The position numbers and the translations under genes are program-made. Below, piece by piece: positions 11,613-19,258 of a DNA stretch of 64,000 nt. A model generated the notes under the pieces. The model did no database searches and was not told the DNA's origin. It saw nothing but the letters and a program-made list of their open reading frames with translations. Source of the DNA: an uncultured Caldilineaceae bacterium (GTDB lineage Bacteria; Chloroflexota; Anaerolineae; Caldilineales; Caldilineaceae); NCBI GenBank assembly GCA_958295915.1, contig OY282381.1, positions 518,722 to 582,721 on the forward strand. The letters run 5' to 3'. The stretch's first letter is position 1, and every line of letters begins with the position of its first letter.

Positions 11613-12614
11613 ATGAATGACCTGCTTGAAAAGCTATCCAATGCCCGCGGGATCGCGGGCCAGGAAGGCGAAGTGCGGGCCATCCTGCGGGAAGCGCTCA
11701 CGCCTCACGTGGACGAGCTTACGGTCGACTCCATCGGCAATCTCATTGCCCGCAAAGGGCCTTCTCACGGTCCAGGACAAAATCGTGTGCTGCTCGCGGC
11801 GCATATGGACGAAGTGGGCGGGCTGGTCATGCGCGGCAACGCCGACGGCGTCCTGAAGTTCCGCAGTGTCGGCGGCCTGGACCCGCGTATTCTGCCTGGG
11901 AAACGGGTACGGATCGGGGCGGAGGCCGTGCCCGGCGTGGTCCTGCGTGCGCCGCATGGGGCGCGAGCCGGCAAGCGCGTCATCCCGCTCGCTGATCTGC
12001 TCATCGACACGGGCGGCGCGGGCGGCATCGAGCCGGGGGATATGATAACGTTTGAGAGCAGTTTTGAGCAGTTCGGGCGGCTACTGAAGGGCAAGGCTTT
12101 TGACGACCGGGTGGGTTGCTACATCCTGGCCCAACTTCTGGAGGGTCGCTACCCATGCGAGTTGGTGGGGGCCTTTACCGTGCAGGAAGAGATCGGCTTG
12201 CGCGGCGCACGGGTGGCCGCCTATGCGGTCGAGCCGGATGTCGCCTTTGCGCTGGAGGGCACTGTCGCCGATGATCTGCCGCGGAAGAAGGACGTCAGCC
12301 CGACGACGGAATTGGGCAAAGGTCCAGCGATCTCGGTGATGGACCGCTCGGCCTACGCCGACCGTCACCTTGTGCGCCTTCTGACACAGACCGCCGCCGC
12401 CCACGACATTCCCTATCAGATTAAACAACCCGGGGTCGGCGGCACAGATGTAGGCGCGATCCATCTGGCCCGTGAAGGGGCGCCATCTGTGGCTGTGGCC
12501 GTGCCTTGTCGCTATATCCATACGCCCGCGGCGCTGATGGACCCGGCCGATGTGGAGCATACGATCGAGCTGATGAGACAAGTGTTGGCAAATGGAGCGA
12601 AGAGCGAAGAATGA
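11613..12614 (+). CDS. M42 family metallo-aminopeptidase, paralogue 2
   Basis: The 333-residue protein carries the full M42 set: AGQEGEVR, AAHMDEVGG, KAFDDRVGC, VQEEIGLRGA and RYIHTPAA. It is shorter than paralogue 3 mainly because it lacks the insertion seen there between GNLIA and the AAHMDE motif. The ATG at 11613 (MNDLLEKL) aligns with the start of paralogue 3. It ends in an ATGA overlap with paralogue 3, so the two are translationally coupled. Natural substrates of bacterial M42 enzymes are short peptides with acidic or hydrophobic N-termini. Specificity here is not predictable. Confidence 0.93.
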   Translation: MNDLLEKLSNARGIAGQEGEVRAILREALTPHVDELTVDSIGNLIARKGPSHGPGQNRVLLAAHMDEVGGLVMRGNADGVLKFRSVGGLDPRILPGKRVRIGAEAVPGVVLRAPHGARAGKRVIPLADLLIDTGGAGGIEPGDMITFESSFEQFGRLLKGKAFDDRVGCYILAQLLEGRYPCELVGAFTVQEEIGLRGARVAAYAVEPDVAFALEGTVADDLPRKKDVSPTTELGKGPAISVMDRSAYADRHLVRLLTQTAAAHDIPYQIKQPGVGGTDVGAIHLAREGAPSVAVAVPCRYIHTPAALMDPADVEHTIELMRQVLANGAKSEE

Positions 12615-13690
12615 AAGAGTTAATTCAGGCGTTTTGTGATGTGTTCGGCCCCAGTGGGCAGGAGGAGCGGATCCGGGAGGCAATCGGCGAACAGTTGGCC
12701 GGCGTGGTCGATGAGCTGCGCGCGGACAGGCTCGGCAACCTGATCGCGATTAAGCGCCCCACCGGCAACGGTTCAGTCGGACGAAGTCGCTCTCCATCTG
12801 TCGAACATAGCGACTGCGGTCGATTCGGCAAGCGGGTGATGCTGGCCGCGCATATGGACGAGATCGGCGTGATGGTTACTCATGTAGACGCCCAAGGCTT
12901 CTGTCGCTTTACGACTGTCGGTGGGGTGCTGCCCAATGCGCTCATCGGCAGCCGGGTCCATTTTGCCAACGGTGTCGAAGGCGCGTTCGGGCTGGAAGGC
13001 GCGCCGCTCCCCCGCAACGCCGTCATAGCCGACAAGATGTTTCTGGACGTGGGCGCGACCGCCAAGGAGGATGCTCAGGTTCAGGTCGGGGATACAGCTG
13101 TCTTTCGCAGTGGTTTCGGGGCAGTGGGCGATCGTCTGTTCGCGCCCAATCTTGATAATCGTATCGGCTGCGCTGTGCTGGTGCAAACGCTGCGGGAACT
13201 TGCCAACACGCCCCACGAAATCCACGCCGTCTTTACAGTGCAGGAGGAAGTGGGCGCGCGCGGGGCCACCACCGCCGGTTACGGATTGGCCCCGGATATC
13301 ATCCTGGCCATTGATGTGACTGCCACCGGCGATTTTCCTCAGGCGACCCCGATGGAGGTGGCGCTGGGCAACGGCCCGGCCATAAAGGTAATGGATAGGT
13401 ACATGATCGCCCATCCTGGCGTGCGCCGCTGGCTGGTGAATACGGCGCAGGTCTACGATGTGCCCTACCAAATGGAGGTGTTGGAGTTCGGTTCGACCGA
13501 CGCCGCCGCTGTACAGATCAGTCGGGCAGGTGTCCCCGCCGGCGCGGTCTCGATCCCCTGCCGCTACATCCATACACCCTCGCAGGTGATCGATTACAAC
13601 GACGTGCGCAATGCGGTACGCCTGCTCGTGAACGCGCTCAGCGGCACTGGCGATTCAGCGGATTTGACGGCTTGGTCGGCCGACAAATAG
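12611..13690 (+). CDS. M42 family metallo-aminopeptidase, paralogue 3, with an in-frame insertion
   Basis: Conserved motifs are SGQEERIREA, AAHMDEIGV, APNLDNRIGC, VQEEVGARGA and RYIHTPSQ. Compared with the two upstream paralogues it carries about 20 extra residues (about 50-73) between GNLIAIK and RVMLAAH. The DNA of this insertion forms a long imperfect hairpin (arms about 12775-12791 and 12809-12825). The insertion lies in the loop before the first metal ligand and probably does not destroy the fold. The start overlaps the previous stop (ATGA). mutY begins five bases after its end. Confidence 0.93.
   Translation: MKELIQAFCDVFGPSGQEERIREAIGEQLAGVVDELRADRLGNLIAIKRPTGNGSVGRSRSPSVEHSDCGRFGKRVMLAAHMDEIGVMVTHVDAQGFCRFTTVGGVLPNALIGSRVHFANGVEGAFGLEGAPLPRNAVIADKMFLDVGATAKEDAQVQVGDTAVFRSGFGAVGDRLFAPNLDNRIGCAVLVQTLRELANTPHEIHAVFTVQEEVGARGATTAGYGLAPDIILAIDVTATGDFPQATPMEVALGNGPAIKVMDRYMIAHPGVRRWLVNTAQVYDVPYQMEVLEFGSTDAAAVQISRAGVPAGAVSIPCRYIHTPSQVIDYNDVRNAVRLLVNALSGTGDSADLTAWSADK
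12774..12826. repeat. Palindromic element inside the third M42 gene
   Basis: AGTCGCT (12785-12791) pairs perfectly with AGCGACT (12809-12815). Pairing extends outward with a few mismatches to about 12775 and 12825. It falls exactly in the residues absent from the two paralogues. Confidence 0.65.
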
Positions 13691-13694
13691 ATGG

Positions 13695-14795
13695 ATGTTT
13701 AGCGAAATTGCCGATCGTCTGGTCGCCTGGCATTCTCAACAGCAGCGGGATCTGCCCTGGCGCGCCGGCCCGGCCGGCGCGCGGGATGGGTATGCGGTTT
13801 GGGTTAGCGAAATTATGGCCCAGCAGACCCGCATGACAGTTGTCGCCGATTATTTCAAGCGTTGGATGGCGCGCTTCCCGACAGTGCAGAGGGTTGCAGA
13901 GGCTGACCAGCAGGAAGTTTTGAAGCAGTGGGAAGGGCTGGGCTATTACAGCCGGGCCAGGAATCTACACAAAGCCGCGCAGATCCTCACAGACGAGTTC
14001 GATGGCAAGCTGCCCCGCACCCGCCAGGAACTGCTTCAACTGCCCGGCATCGGCGCCTATACGGCCGGCGCCATTCTCAGCCTGGCGTTCGGTCTGCCGG
14101 AACCGATCCTCGACGGCAATGTGAAGCGAGTCTTCAGCCGTCTGTGGGACATCGACGCGCCGATCGATGCGCGCTCCACGCAAGAGCGGCTCTGGACGTA
14201 TGCCCGCGGGGTAGTGGAAGCCGGCTCGCAACCCGGGGCTGTGAACGAAGGGCTGATGGAGCTGGGCTCGCTGTTGTGCCGGCCGCAGAATCCCCGTTGC
14301 CTGCTTTGCCCATTGCAATCCGATTGCCTGGCCGCGCGCCGCGGCACGCAAAACCAGCGGCCCGTGCGTCCGCCCCGCAAACAGACTCCCCATTTCGATG
14401 TAACCGCCGCTGTCATTTGGGAAGGCACGCCCCGCGCGTCCCGTCTGCTGATCACCCAACGGCCTACAGATGGCCTACTGGGCGGCCTGTGGGCCTTCCC
14501 TGGCGGCAGAAGGGCGTCAGAGGATGCGGATTTGCCCGTCTGTTTGCGTCGGACGATCCAACAGGGACTGGGTATCACGATCTCTGTGGGGGAACAGGTG
14601 GCGACAGTTCAGCACGCGTTTACCCATTTTCGCATTACGTTGCACGCCTTCCACGCGCGGATTGGCGTAGGCGCGCCCCAGGCCATCGGCGTCGCCGACT
14701 GGCGCTGGACGACACTGGAGGCAATCGATCAGTTCCCCTTTCCTGTCCCCGATCGCAAAATTATCAGCGCCCTGCGCGGCCAGGACGGGGGATAG
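13695..14795 (+). CDS. mutY: A/G-specific adenine DNA glycosylase
   Basis: The 366-residue base-excision repair enzyme removes adenine paired with 8-oxoguanine. The N-terminal domain has WVSEIMAQQTR (catalytic Glu), the helix-hairpin-helix LPGIGAYTAGA and the catalytic Asp in ILDGNVKRV. The 4Fe-4S ligands follow the C-x6-C-x2-C-x5-C pattern (CRPQNPRCLLCPLQSDC). A C-terminal NUDIX-like domain (ITQRPTDGLLGGLWAFPGG) recognises 8-oxoG. It probably shares a transcript with the M42 genes. mutL and mutS are elsewhere in the window. Confidence 0.96.
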   Translation: MFSEIADRLVAWHSQQQRDLPWRAGPAGARDGYAVWVSEIMAQQTRMTVVADYFKRWMARFPTVQRVAEADQQEVLKQWEGLGYYSRARNLHKAAQILTDEFDGKLPRTRQELLQLPGIGAYTAGAILSLAFGLPEPILDGNVKRVFSRLWDIDAPIDARSTQERLWTYARGVVEAGSQPGAVNEGLMELGSLLCRPQNPRCLLCPLQSDCLAARRGTQNQRPVRPPRKQTPHFDVTAAVIWEGTPRASRLLITQRPTDGLLGGLWAFPGGRRASEDADLPVCLRRTIQQGLGITISVGEQVATVQHAFTHFRITLHAFHARIGVGAPQAIGVADWRWTTLEAIDQFPFPVPDRKIISALRGQDGG

Positions 14796-14803
14796 GCATC
14801 CAC

Positions 14804-15187
14804 GTATGCGCCTGCCCGATCTGATAACGCTGGGACGCTACCGCCCCCTATTTGGGCATCCGCTTTGGCTACCGGATAACGCCCTACATGGCGGACGCCC
14901 TGGATCTGCCGCTAGAGGCAGGGGTCTGCTCCTGGCGCAGCTAGCCCGGGGCAGCCCGCTGGACCGGGCCGGCGTACAGGGGACGCAGAGAAAGATAATC
15001 CTGTGAAACCAACAGGTGTATATCGGCGGGGATATTCTGACCGCGGTCAACGGCCGACCGATCAAGAGTGAGCGACAGTTGCAACTCCTGCTGGAAGATA
15101 TGCAGGTAGGCGACGAAGTGACTGTATTCCTTACGTGGGGATGCGCCATTTGAAGCGCAGGTGATCCTGACTGAAGATCCAGAGTAG
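14804..15187 (+). pseudogene. Decayed C-terminal PDZ domain of an HtrA/DegP-like protease
   Basis: Fragments of one PDZ domain are spread over several frames. Frame 1 gives PYLGIRFGYRITPYMADAL; another gives LLLAQLARGSPLDRAGVQG, then an in-frame TGA (15004-15006), then YIGGDILTAVNGRPIKSE and GDEVTVFL. A third frame gives FEAQVILTEDPE and a TAG at 15185. At least two frameshifts and one stop are needed to read it. No protease domain precedes it; mutY ends just upstream. It is a relic of a deleted gene, convergent with clpX. Confidence 0.78.
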
Positions 15188-15190
15188 CGC

Positions 15191-16723
15191 TCAGGCGGCT
15201 GCGTCCAGCGCCTGAGCGCGAAAGTGGCTGTACTCAGCATCATCGCCGAGTCGCACCTGCTGCTCCTGTCGGGTATAGAGGCGGGGCATTGCGCCGTTTA
15301 CGAACACATCCCGGCGCACAACGCAGCGGGCGATCTCATCCCGACTGGGAATCTCATACATCACATCCAGCAGAGCCTCTTCCACAATCGAGCGTAGCCC
15401 TCTGGCCCCCGTTCGTCGCAGATAGGCTTCCGTTGCGGCGGCGATCAGGGAGTCCGGCTCAAATTCCAGCGCCACATCATCCATGGCAAAAAGCCGTTGG
15501 AACTGGCGCACAATACTGTTCTTCGGCTGCGTGAGAATTTCCACCAGCACCTGCCGATTCAGCGATTCCAGACTGACGACGACCGGCACCCGTCCGACAA
15601 ACTCCGGGATGAGTCCATAATTGAGCAGGTCATCGGGCATCACCCGCTGCAGCAGGCGGCTTTCGTCCCGTCCTTCTTTCTCCAGGCGGCGAATCTTCAG
15701 TTCCCGCTGGCCATCCTCCGCCATAGCCGGTAGGGGCAACTCTTCGGTACGTTCCTCGACCGCGACCCGAGACGCCAGATCCAACCCGGATTCGTCGACT
15801 TCTGCAACAAACCCCAACCCGGCCCGGCGCCGAATCCGTTTGCGCACCATCTCTGCCAGGTCCACAAACGCCCCACCCAGGATGAATAGCACATTGCGCG
15901 TATCCAGAGGGACAAACTCCTGTTGGGGGTGCTTGCGCCCGGAGTTGGGCGGCACATTGACGGTCGTGCCCTCGATGATCTTCAGCAGAGCCTGCTGCAC
16001 ACCTTCACCACTCACGTCGCGCGTGATGCTGGGGTTGTCGCCGCCTTTGCGGGCGATTTTGTCGATTTCATCCAGATAGACGATACCGTACGCCGCCTGG
16101 TCGGCATCCCAGTCGGCTGCCTGCAGCAGCCCGACGAGCACACTTTCTACATCCTCGCCCACATAACCGGCTTCGGTCAGACTGGTGGCGTCGGCGATTG
16201 TAAAGGGCACATCCAAGAGCCTGGCCAGCATCTGGGCCATGAGGGTCTTGCCACTGCCGGTCGGGCCGATCAGCAGCACATTGCTTTTGGCCAGCTCGAC
16301 CGGATCCTCCTCTGAGGCATGAGCGCCTTTATAGGGGCTGGTCTGCGCGCCCCCCTTGTGGGCGCCCACAAAGGGGGCGTCTACTGATTCATCGTTGTTT
16401 GCGTTGAAATCGGCGCTCTGGAAAACGCGGCTGCCGAAGATACGTTTATAGTGGTTATACACCGCTACTGACAGCACCTTTTTGGCCCTGTTCTGGCCGA
16501 TCACATACTGATTCAGATAGTGGACGATCTCCCGGGGGCTGGGAACCTGTTTGGGGGCAGGAGGCGCTGGCCCGCGAGAGGCGTCATGCTGTCCGAGCCC
16601 TTCTTCATCCAGGATCTCAGCGCCGAGGCGGATACACTCATCACAGATATAGACATCTTCGTCCCCGGCGATCAGCCGCTGGACTTCCGATTCTTCTCGG
16701 CCACAAAAGGAGCATGCGCGCAT
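15191..16723 (-). CDS. clpX: ATP-dependent Clp protease ATP-binding subunit ClpX
   Basis: The AAA+ unfoldase that feeds ClpP. It has an N-terminal zinc-binding domain (CSFC and CDEC), Walker A (GPTGSGKT), Walker B (IVYLDEIDK), the pore motif GYVGEDVE, and the [11 protein letters not shown] sensor region. At about 510 residues it is longer than the usual 410-430, because of an insertion of about 45 residues between NHYKR and the [11 protein letters not shown] strand and a larger loop before LIPEF. The first insertion contains a palindromic DNA element (16349-16376). The ATG at 16723 is used; a TTG lies four codons upstream. Same strand and order as tig and clpP. Confidence 0.95.
   Translation of the reverse strand: MRACSFCGREESEVQRLIAGDEDVYICDECIRLGAEILDEEGLGQHDASRGPAPPAPKQVPSPREIVHYLNQYVIGQNRAKKVLSVAVYNHYKRIFGSRVFQSADFNANNDESVDAPFVGAHKGGAQTSPYKGAHASEEDPVELAKSNVLLIGPTGSGKTLMAQMLARLLDVPFTIADATSLTEAGYVGEDVESVLVGLLQAADWDADQAAYGIVYLDEIDKIARKGGDNPSITRDVSGEGVQQALLKIIEGTTVNVPPNSGRKHPQQEFVPLDTRNVLFILGGAFVDLAEMVRKRIRRRAGLGFVAEVDESGLDLASRVAVEERTEELPLPAMAEDGQRELKIRRLEKEGRDESRLLQRVMPDDLLNYGLIPEFVGRVPVVVSLESLNRQVLVEILTQPKNSIVRQFQRLFAMDDVALEFEPDSLIAAATEAYLRRTGARGLRSIVEEALLDVMYEIPSRDEIARCVVRRDVFVNGAMPRLYTRQEQQVRLGDDAEYSHFRAQALDAAA
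16349..16376. repeat. Palindromic element centred on GTGGGCGCCCAC, inside clpX
   Basis: A 12-bp perfect palindrome (GTGGGCGCCCAC) is extended on both sides by C-rich and G-rich arms with one bulged base. Related sequence (TAGGGGC near CCTTGTGGGCGCCCA) occurs between genes at 46013-46031, and a partial one at 43147. Confidence 0.7.
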
Positions 16724-16753
16724 AACGTATTGCAATCTAACCCATGGGTAGAA

Positions 16754-16790
16754 GTGAGGAGTGAGAGGCGGTGTTTCTCTCTCCTCCTAC
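16754..16790. repeat. GAAGTGAG / CTCTCTCCT inverted repeat, copy 1
   Basis: GAGTGAGAGGCGGTGTTTCTCTC lies between clpX and clpP. Similar purine/pyrimidine inverted pairs recur at 46033-46066 and 49690-49738, each time close to the end or start of a gene. Confidence 0.55.
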
Positions 16791-17476
16791 GCCTCTGTGC
16801 CATTCCTACTGGGAACCTGAAGCTGCCCGTCTACCACGGAGACGATATCGCTGCTGTCGCCAAGCACATCGTCCACCAGCCCGAACTCCTGCGCTTCGAT
16901 TGCGTTCATCCAGCGATCGCGTTGGAAGATCTCCTCGATCTCTTGCCAGATATGGCCGGTCTGTTGGGCGACGATATGGAAAAGCTGTGTCTGGAGGCGT
17001 TCCTGCTCCCGCAGGGCGATGCGCACGTCTTCCGTATAGCCTTGCGCGCCGCCGCCGGCCGGATGCATGTGAATCGTCGCATGGGGTAAGGCGTAGCGTT
17101 TACCCTTCGTGCCGGAGCAGAGCAGAACCGTACCCATACTGGCAGTCACACCGACGGCAAAGGTATGCACCGGCGCATCGATCATCTTCATCGTGTCATA
17201 GATGGCCAGACCGGCGTAGATAAGGCCGCCCGGGCTATTGATGAACATCTGAATCGGTTGACTTGGATCTTCGGAATTGAGGTACAGCAGCTGGGCAACG
17301 ATCAGATTGGCTACCTGATCGCTCAGCGGTGTGCCGAGAAAGATAATGCGTTCCTTCAGCAGGAGGCTATAGATATCGTAGGCTCGCTCACCCCGGCCCG
17401 TGTTTTCGATAACCATCGGCACGATGTTCGACGGCGCCGGGGCCGGAGAGACTCTATCGTTGAACGGATGAAACAT
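16787..17476 (-). CDS. clpP: ATP-dependent Clp protease proteolytic subunit
   Basis: The 229-residue serine peptidase forms the double heptameric chamber with ClpX. The catalytic triad is visible: Ser113 in [11 protein letters not shown], His136 in ATIHMHP, Asp187 in [12 protein letters not shown]. The usual GQAASM is changed to GVTASM, and MIHQP to TIHMHP; both are tolerated variants. AGGAGA 8 bases before the ATG at 17476 sets the start, giving MFHPFNDR. It sits between tig and clpX in the classic order. Confidence 0.95.
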   Translation of the reverse strand: MFHPFNDRVSPAPAPSNIVPMVIENTGRGERAYDIYSLLLKERIIFLGTPLSDQVANLIVAQLLYLNSEDPSQPIQMFINSPGGLIYAGLAIYDTMKMIDAPVHTFAVGVTASMGTVLLCSGTKGKRYALPHATIHMHPAGGGAQGYTEDVRIALREQERLQTQLFHIVAQQTGHIWQEIEEIFQRDRWMNAIEAQEFGLVDDVLGDSSDIVSVVDGQLQVPSRNGTEA

Positions 17477-17609
17477 CTGAATCTCCTGACTATGATGTAT
17501 ACACTGCGACTGTTCTAAAGTAAACTCCAAACTATGCGAAGTTCTCCCCGAAACATGTAGGATCCGCTCTATTTGCTCGTTAGTCTTGTGTTAGCGCCGG
17601 GTGATATAT

Positions 17610-19073
17610 CTAGGCGCCGGTGGTCTCTTCGGCTGCGTCTTCTGCGGAGACAGACTCTTCCACGTCGGCGGGCGCGACATCCTGCGTCTCGCCATCAGCG
17701 TCCAGGGTTTGCGCCATGGCAGTCGATTCCGGGATCTCTTCGCCGCGGGCGATCGCCAACACCAGCTCGATGGATTTATCACTCAAAACCGCTTCATCGA
17801 CATACGGACGGCTGTGGCCGGTACGCAGCATATCCATAAAGTCGGCGCGCGCCTTCAGCTCATCTTCGTCAGCGTCTGTCGGCAGAGGGCCGGCCACTAT
17901 TTCGATGTGCGCTTCCGCCTCCTCATCACTGACAGTCAGGTTTTCACTCTGTGCGATCTCAGCCAGAACGAGCTGGCGACACAGAGACATTTCGGCCTCC
18001 TGGCGCAATGTTGCGCGATACTCTTCCATCGACTGTTTTGACACCTCCAGATATTGCTCTATCCCTTGCAGGCCCATCTGGCGCAGTTGCATATCTCTGC
18101 TGTTCACCATCTGCTCGATCTGCAGTTCCACTGCCACCGGTGGGTAGTCGATTTCACTCATCGCGACCAGACCATCGAGAACCTTCTCCGTATATTCGAA
18201 ATTCGCCTGCGTTTTTGCCTCTTTCAGAACGGCATCCCGAATTTCGTCGAGCAGATCTGCGGCGGTCTCATACTCTGGCCCGACATTCTGCGCGATCTCA
18301 TCGGTCAATTCCGCCGGCATCTCATAGGACTGAAGTCTGTGGACTGTCACCCCAAAACGCACGGTCTCGCCGGCATACATACTTTGGCTATCTTCTGGCC
18401 AGACGATTTCAAACGTCTTCTCCTCGTCGGCGGTCAGGCCCAACAATGCCTCATCTAAACCTGGCGGCTCCATTGGATCCTCCTGATCCGGAGTCACATC
18501 CCAATCTTCCTCATCGAAGACAACCGTATCGGTCTCGTTGCCCTCGTCGTCCAGTATCACGCCCCGCATATCGATGGTCAACAGATCCCCGTACTGGCTC
18601 GGGCGATCTGCATCCTCATAGCCGGCATTTTGTTCCAGAATGTCTTCGATGCGCTTCTGTACCCCTTCTTCATCGCCTTCGACCTCCTCCTCCTCGATAC
18701 GCAGGCTACGATACTGGCCTAATCTGGCCTCCGGGGCGAGGGGCAGTGTCAGATGGAAGCGCACTGTCTGTGCCATGTCGATGTCATTGAGATTGCCCAT
18801 GGCGTAGGGTTCGAGTCCTTCCTGTTCAAGCGCCTCTTTGTAGACCTCCTGACTCAACTCATCGACAAACTCCCGGATAATCGCCTCGCGGCCCAGGAAT
18901 TGCACCAGAATGTGAAAGGGCGCCCGCCCTTTGCGAAAACCGGGAATGCGCACCGTTTGAGCGATCTTGCGCGCCGCTTTACGCATCTCCTGCTCGATGC
19001 GCTCCTCAGCGACTTCGATTGTCAACGAAAGTTGTCGATTTTCCAGTGGCTTTGTGGTCACGGTCAAAGTCAT
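17610..19073 (-). CDS. tig: Trigger factor (ribosome-associated chaperone, peptidyl-prolyl isomerase)
   Basis: The 487-residue chaperone binds nascent chains at the ribosome exit. The N-terminal ribosome-binding domain carries the signature GFRKGRAP (about 45-52). The central FKBP-like part is recognisable but acidic and diverged, and the C-terminal helical chaperone domain ends in a long acidic, probably disordered tail (about 445-487). AGAGGTAGG precedes the ATG. It is the first gene of tig-clpP-clpX; a -10 element and three TCTGACA boxes lie upstream at 19156-19222. Confidence 0.94.
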   Translation of the reverse strand: MTLTVTTKPLENRQLSLTIEVAEERIEQEMRKAARKIAQTVRIPGFRKGRAPFHILVQFLGREAIIREFVDELSQEVYKEALEQEGLEPYAMGNLNDIDMAQTVRFHLTLPLAPEARLGQYRSLRIEEEEVEGDEEGVQKRIEDILEQNAGYEDADRPSQYGDLLTIDMRGVILDDEGNETDTVVFDEEDWDVTPDQEDPMEPPGLDEALLGLTADEEKTFEIVWPEDSQSMYAGETVRFGVTVHRLQSYEMPAELTDEIAQNVGPEYETAADLLDEIRDAVLKEAKTQANFEYTEKVLDGLVAMSEIDYPPVAVELQIEQMVNSRDMQLRQMGLQGIEQYLEVSKQSMEEYRATLRQEAEMSLCRQLVLAEIAQSENLTVSDEEAEAHIEIVAGPLPTDADEDELKARADFMDMLRTGHSRPYVDEAVLSDKSIELVLAIARGEEIPESTAMAQTLDADGETQDVAPADVEESVSAEDAAEETTGA

Positions 19074-19155
19074 CGCACCCTACCTCTCATTCATCACAAA
19101 TATGCGTAGGCATCTTCACCAAAGGGCGGACATTCTACGCAGATTGGCAACGATG

Positions 19156-19222
19156 TCTGACACAATAGCGCGTCTGAAATCTGTCAGACACTATTTTTTA
19201 GTATAGCACACCCAATCTGACA
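19156..19222 (-). promoter_or_regulatory. tig-clpP-clpX promoter region with three TCTGACA boxes
   Basis: On the minus strand a TATACT -10 (19205-19200) lies about 130 bases before the tig ATG. TCTGACA occurs at 19156-19162 and 19216-19222, and its reverse complement at 19182-19188. The middle box is part of a GTCTGA/TCAGAC hairpin. The spacing around the -10 suggests an operator, but no known regulator site is recognised. Confidence 0.4.
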
Positions 19223-19258
19223 CCCCCCAAACCGATTGGGGCAAGACCAACAACACAT

